The translations under genes and the position numbers were made by a program. Of a DNA stretch of 64,000 nt, positions 59,582 through 64,000 are shown in pieces (positions within the stretch are counted from its first letter, which is position 1; each line of letters opens with the position of its first letter). The stretch spans positions 124,001-188,000 of the forward strand of contig JAPFFF010000028.1 of the NCBI GenBank assembly GCA_039105265.1. Reading direction: 5' to 3'. Source of the DNA: Tritrichomonas musculus (lineage: Eukaryota; Parabasalia; Tritrichomonadida; Tritrichomonadidae). The notes beneath the pieces are model-generated. The model worked only from the letters and a program-made list of their open reading frames with translations, was not told where the DNA came from and searched no databases.

Positions 59582-60745
59582 TTAAGCCAAAGTTTGAACA
59601 TAACTCATAGAACTTTGTTGTGTTGTGTTATCAAGCAATGATTCTTCAGCTATTTCATCAAATGTTGGATATTTAAAGCAAGGCAATTTTAATTGACCGT
59701 TATAAATCAAATTTCCTGTGATAAGTAAAAGAAAACCAGCAAGTTCGACAAATGAAAATAAATTCCATGGCTCTCCATAAGGGAGACCAATTTGATAACT
59801 GACTAGCATAATAATCCAAACAAATAACGTTGATACTGCATCAATAATAGCTTCTGTTAGAGATGAGGTATATGTAATAACACACATTGCACATATGTTA
59901 TAAATTGAACCAAAAATAAATGAACAAAGAAAATATATTACAAGTTTTGGATTATTATAAATCATTAATAACGAATCCCACATGTTTTCGAGAGATCCGT
60001 TTTTAAAAGGTGATGGATCTGTTCCTGGACAGAAGAAAGCAATTGGTAAAAATGTTAAGGTAATCAACAGTCCCATTAATCCTTCATTACCAATAACCTC
60101 AAGGGCCCCAACTTTTCCTTTCAATTTAATTTGAATAATATATTCTTCCAAAATAATTTGAATTGAAATAAAAACTTGTCCAAAAGTTACAAGAAGTGAA
60201 CCTAAAAGCTTTTCTCTTATTGAATCTATTTTTGATATTTGAGAATTGTCTGGATCATCTTTATTTGATGGAATATACATTCCTGCCCATCCAACTAGTA
60301 TCAATGAAATAACAACAAGTATAATTCCAACAATTTCATAATTTTTAATTTTCTTCTTAAGTAAAAAAACTGAAAAGAATGCAGTAAATATTATTTGAGA
60401 ACTTCTAAGCATTTGAAATATTGATAAATTAATAAAAATAAGTCCAAAAATATTGAGAATGGCTGTAATTAAGTCACAAAGAGCTGGAATTGCCAATAAC
60501 AAACGAAGCCTAATTGGAGTTGGAGGATGAGGTCCTTTTCCATTTGAATCCCAGAAACGTCGAACAACAAATGCAAATGTCATTGCTAACGTCATGATGA
60601 TTGCCTGAAAAAATGGCTTGTCAAAACAATGCTGAATATTATTATATCCTTTTGATTCTTGCTGTAGTGTTATTTTTGATGTTATAGAATTAAAGGCACT
60701 TGAAATCAATTGCAACGGTATGAAAATAAATGTTGGCTTAACCAT
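59582..60745 (-). CDS. SLC35F6-like drug/metabolite-superfamily transporter, 387 residues
   Basis: Ten predicted membrane spans. Near the N-terminus there is a QHCFDKPFFQAIIMTLAM segment, then LLLAIPALCDLITAILNIFGLIFINLSIFQMLRSSQIIFTA, the arrangement typical of SLC35F6 and related DMT proteins (P-A-L-C-D followed by FQMLR and a VFTxxxSVxFL helix). Two EamA-like halves, the second with LTEAIIDAVSTLFVWI. The C-terminal tail is short and acidic and carries a Gln/Ser-rich end. Probably an endomembrane solute transporter; substrate not predictable. Intact. Confidence 0.85.
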   Translation of the reverse strand: MVKPTFIFIPLQLISSAFNSITSKITLQQESKGYNNIQHCFDKPFFQAIIMTLAMTFAFVVRRFWDSNGKGPHPPTPIRLRLLLAIPALCDLITAILNIFGLIFINLSIFQMLRSSQIIFTAFFSVFLLKKKIKNYEIVGIILVVISLILVGWAGMYIPSNKDDPDNSQISKIDSIREKLLGSLLVTFGQVFISIQIILEEYIIQIKLKGKVGALEVIGNEGLMGLLITLTFLPIAFFCPGTDPSPFKNGSLENMWDSLLMIYNNPKLVIYFLCSFIFGSIYNICAMCVITYTSSLTEAIIDAVSTLFVWIIMLVSYQIGLPYGEPWNLFSFVELAGFLLLITGNLIYNGQLKLPCFKYPTFDEIAEESLLDNTTQQSSMSYVQTLA

Positions 60746-61704
60746 TAAAATTTGATTTATGAAATAAAAATCTATCGCTATTCAAAAAAAATTGAATAGA
60801 GGAAATTTGATGCATTATTCAAAAAATTTGAACGAAATTATTATATCATTAATAATTATTGTGATATTTTAGATTAAAACAAAAAATAAAAATATTTTTA
60901 AATATTAATAATAATTTGACATTAATATTTATTAGATTTTAAATTTAAAATCTTAAATATTTTGAGATAATAATAAAATAATCATTTGTTTGCTTTATTA
61001 AAACCACATCTAAAATAAATTCAAAAAGTTGGAAGATATCATTGAACATATCAAATTTATTGAAAAAGAATTATATAAAACTCTCAATATTCTGTCATTA
61101 TTGAAATTGATCAACACGTTATTTCGTTTTTTTTTGAATTAATTTTTAATTTTTGATTCATTGCATATATCTTATAATATAAAATGCTAACATCGAAATG
61201 AATGTTAAATATATATTTATATATACATATTTTATACATATTTAAATTCCATTTGCAGCATAAATTAAGTAAAGTTTTAAATATCAAAATTTTCAAAATT
61301 ATATGAAAAATTATAATACATATAACTGCCTGATATTATTTGGAAATTATATTTATACAAATATTATAATTTTGATAATTTTATATTTTGAAAATATTCT
61401 AAGATATTTTTTACTAGGAAGCATACTTTCCAAAAAGTAATAAAAGATTTATTTACTCATAAATACATGATAAAAGAAAACAATGGCTACCGAATCATAT
61501 TTAATTCCAAGTTATCTTTGATCAATAATTAAAATATTGAGAGAATGTACATTTTTTAATTTCAATCTTATCAAAAAACTAGGATAAAAATTCTTTTTTT
61601 ATATAGATTTTTTATTTTATTAATTATTTTCCAAGAGTTATTACGAATTATAAAATTGTGAGTGTTTATGGTCAAAGAACATTTTTATATTTTATCAATT
61701 TCAA
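60746..61704. other. AT-rich spacer, no gene
   Basis: Intergenic DNA between two divergent genes; nothing recognised. Confidence 0.6.
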
Positions 61705-63108
61705 ATGGAAGTTCGAGCTTACCTAGAAAAAATGAAATCTCTACAAAAGAGTCTTCTTTTATTTTTAGAGAATAAAACTGACGAAGAAGAAAATCTCCAA
61801 AATTTGCTCCAATTATTAGAAGATTATAAAATTAAAGCAAATACATCCGATTTCAAAATGTTTCTTCGCTTAATTTCTAAGATATCTGAAAATAACCAGC
61901 ATTTCTCGAATTATTTCGACAAAATCAAATCTGTAATAGACCACATCAAAACAGAAATCAAACAGACCTTTTCAAATCAAGAAATATTTGAAATTTTCAA
62001 AAGAAATAATAAATTTCTTTTATTTTTAGTTAAATCTAATATAATTGTTTTTGATGAATCTCTCTATAATCATATCAAAAAGCCATATTCATCATATGAT
62101 GATTATTTGCCATTTTTCTTTCCCGAATTCAAAAAGTTTTTGAATGAAAAAGACATTGAAAAATACTCAAAAGAAATCACCGACGATTTTGAAGAAAAAA
62201 GAAAAATTGGTGAAAATGACAATTATATTTGTGAATTAATTAGAAACGACAACATTGATGAATTCACTTCTTATGTAAAGAAAAATAATTTCTCAATTAA
62301 TTCAAAAATTAAAGAATCACTTTTTGAAACGAATAGATTTATTCAAATGAAAACATTGCCATCATCAGGAAGTTCAACTTTAATTGAATATGCAGCATAT
62401 TTTGGATCAGTCCGAATATTCAAATATTTATATTCACAGAATGTTCAAATGAAGCCAAAATTATTAACTTATTCAATTCATGGCGCTAACATGGAAATTT
62501 TTCATATTCTTGAAAAAAACAAATCATTACTTGAAGAACCAAAAAAGAGAGGAATCAGCGCTTTAAAGAATGAATTTGGTGAATACGAATACGATATTGA
62601 AGATTTAATTCATCTGAACAGTAAACGTACAATTAAGGATAAATGCCTCATTGAAGCAATTTTATGCCATCACAATGAGATGGTGAGATATATATTGAAA
62701 AAGTGGTTCAAAAAGAAAGACGATTCTTTAATTATTTCAAAAAGTATTCGAAATTTAAATTTCGAATTCATTGAAGAATATTTTAATTGTGAAAGCACTT
62801 TCTATTACCTTTGCAAACATGATTATTACAAATTGGCTGAGTTACTTCTGAAAACTAAAAAAATGAATGTAAGCAAAAAAGCAATTCAAAATTTTTTCGT
62901 TTTAATAGTAACATTTAACACATATTTTTTATTTAATAAAATTTTGACTTTTTTCCTTTTGAATAAAACACCATTATTTGTTGCAATTAGAATGGGAAAT
63001 ATCGACATCATAAAACTTTTATTTTCTTCTGCAAAAATTAATGTTAATACTAAGAATATTTTCGCCTTGCACTTTTTTTTAAATAAAGTTTCAAAAATCA
63101 AAGTTTGA
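61705..63108 (+). CDS. DUF3447/ankyrin-repeat protein, 467 codons to first stop
   Basis: Starts MEVRAYLEKMKSLQ, the N-terminal helical region common in trichomonad ankyrin proteins. It contains LIEYAAYFGSVRIFKYL (DUF3447-type) at about 220-240 and degenerate repeats after that, ending with a clear ankyrin repeat KTPLFVAIRMGNIDIIKLLFSSAKINVN. The frame then runs into A/T-rich sequence and stops. Further ankyrin repeats follow in other frames (63134-63768), so the 3' end of the gene is eroded or interrupted. Confidence 0.8.
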   Translation: MEVRAYLEKMKSLQKSLLLFLENKTDEEENLQNLLQLLEDYKIKANTSDFKMFLRLISKISENNQHFSNYFDKIKSVIDHIKTEIKQTFSNQEIFEIFKRNNKFLLFLVKSNIIVFDESLYNHIKKPYSSYDDYLPFFFPEFKKFLNEKDIEKYSKEITDDFEEKRKIGENDNYICELIRNDNIDEFTSYVKKNNFSINSKIKESLFETNRFIQMKTLPSSGSSTLIEYAAYFGSVRIFKYLYSQNVQMKPKLLTYSIHGANMEIFHILEKNKSLLEEPKKRGISALKNEFGEYEYDIEDLIHLNSKRTIKDKCLIEAILCHHNEMVRYILKKWFKKKDDSLIISKSIRNLNFEFIEEYFNCESTFYYLCKHDYYKLAELLLKTKKMNVSKKAIQNFFVLIVTFNTYFLFNKILTFFLLNKTPLFVAIRMGNIDIIKLLFSSAKINVNTKNIFALHFFLNKVSKIKV

Positions 63109-63133
63109 AATGATGTTTTTAAATTTTTTTCAA

Positions 63134-63768
63134 GAAGCTCCATTACATCGTGCAATTCAAATTGGAAATGTCGAAATTGTCAAACTTTTACTATCCATTA
63201 AAGATATTGATGTCAATATAACTCAAATTTTAAGTAATAATTTTAATTCAGTTTTTATTCTTTTTTTAATTTATAAAATTTCAAATTGTTTTTTTTTCAA
63301 ATCGAATTTTAAATTTATTTTATATAATAAAATTTTGAAATATCATTTATGAAACTCCTTTATTCCTTGCAGTTCAATGTAAAAACATTGAAATTGTTAG
63401 GCTTTTATTATCATGCCAAAAAGTAAATGTTAATTTTGTAAGCGTTTAATATTTAATTATTCCATACAATTTCAAATCATATTCTTTTTCATGTAAAACT
63501 AATTCAAATATTTTTGTTCTAATGATGGCATTCATATTTAAATTACAAATGGAGTTTCATTTATTTCACAATAAATGAAATTCATATAATTGATTAAATA
63601 TAATTTCATATAGTTTTTTGTTTGAATGAAATTTCAAAAAAATGAAATAATTAATGAAATTTTTGCTAAACATTTCTTAAAGAACTCCATTTTTTGAAGC
63701 AGTTAAACTTAATGAAATTGAAATTGTAAAATTATTTTTATCTTCAAATATCAATTTAGATGCAGATA
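63134..63768 (+). pseudogene. Detached ankyrin repeats, 3' continuation of the previous gene
   Basis: Three single ankyrin repeats in different frames: about 63134-63222 (EAPLHRAIQIGNVEIVKLLL), 63351-63438 (ETPLFLAVQCKNIEIVRLLL) and 63681-63768 (RTPFFEAVKLNEIEIVKLFL). They are separated by 130-240 bp of AT-rich DNA with stops in all frames. No clear trichomonad splice signals (GTAYGT...ACTAACACACAG) at the joints, although GTAAGC follows the second repeat. Confidence 0.7.
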
Positions 63769-64000
63769 TAGAATGCATTTATAATGTCATATTTCTAATA
63801 AAATTAGAAATATTTTTTTTTTTATTCCATTTCAAATAAAAATTTTTTATTATATTTTATTTCAATGTTTTAAATGATGTTTTAGCGAATCCTTCTTATA
63901 TGGTAACAATTTTAATGTTTAATGGCATTTCATGACATTCGTTTCAATGGAATTTTGAATTATTAATTATTAAATAATATTACAATTTATTGATTCACAA
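63769..64000. other. AT-rich edge of window
   Basis: No feature recognised. Confidence 0.5.

Noticed and set aside
63434-63690. Intron with GTAAGC start between ankyrin repeats
   Set aside because: The known trichomonad intron 3' signal is absent and the other two spacers lack a GT start, so splicing is not supported.
1-64000. rRNA, intact tRNA genes or CRISPR arrays
   Set aside because: None seen on either strand; the tandem repeats found lack CRISPR-like spacers and the genome is eukaryotic.

Overview
The window is nuclear DNA of a parabasalid (trichomonad) protist. Evidence: BspA-like LRR_5 surface proteins, a DUF3447/ankyrin gene, TKL-type kinases and Sel1 fragments, no recognisable introns in the intact genes, very AT-rich spacers, and giant self-synthesising DNA transposons of the Maverick/Polinton class, which are abundant in Trichomonas-type genomes. 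The extreme AT content of the host spacers would fit Tritrichomonas as well as Trichomonas; I cannot decide between them from sequence alone.

Layout. 1-12711 is the right part of one Maverick (A), cut by the window edge. 12712-18765 is gene-free and holds two nested hAT-like elements with perfect 8-bp target duplications plus a third short TIR element. 18766-21087 is a host coiled-coil/LRR_5 gene. 21456-37749 is a complete second Maverick (B), 16294 bp, with apparently identical 340-bp terminal inverted repeats and a 5-bp target duplication (CTTAT). 38829-42456 holds a cupin gene and a tandem TKL kinase gene with one frameshift. 43380-46443 is an island of short TIR elements and a SINE-like insertion. 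46669-55193 is one very large BspA-like surface-protein gene broken by a frameshift and a stop, with a recent 489-bp internal triplication. 55521-57633 is a patchwork of a Sel1 fragment, a Maverick remnant and a kinase fragment. 58048-63768 holds a SAPS-like gene, an SLC35F6-like transporter and an ankyrin gene whose tail is decaying.

How the Maverick genes fit together. B carries a protein-primed family B DNA polymerase (replication) and a retroviral-type integrase (insertion). Both elements carry a virion set: candidate double jelly-roll capsid protein, FtsK/HerA-type packaging ATPase, a conserved protein with an EF-hand-like loop, two small helical proteins and fibre-like proteins. Six genes of this set (capsid, small amphipathic protein, a 42/44-residue membrane microprotein, a 103-residue protein, ATPase, EF-loop protein) form a block that is inverted as a unit between A and B.

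Most interesting points: (1) the two fibre ORFs of A overlap and share a textbook -1 slippery heptamer, C CCA AAC, in the right phase, so they probably make one fusion fibre, as the single-ORF fibre of B suggests; (2) a hidden, conserved single-span microprotein gene in both elements; (3) an OTU-protease-like signature in the N-terminal part of the polymerase of B, while no adenovirus-type maturation protease is visible; (4) a DUF285-type leucine-rich domain inside the fibre of B; (5) small CpG-rich inserts in the coding regions of otherwise AT-rich Maverick genes; (6) foldable terminal palindromes at Maverick ends.
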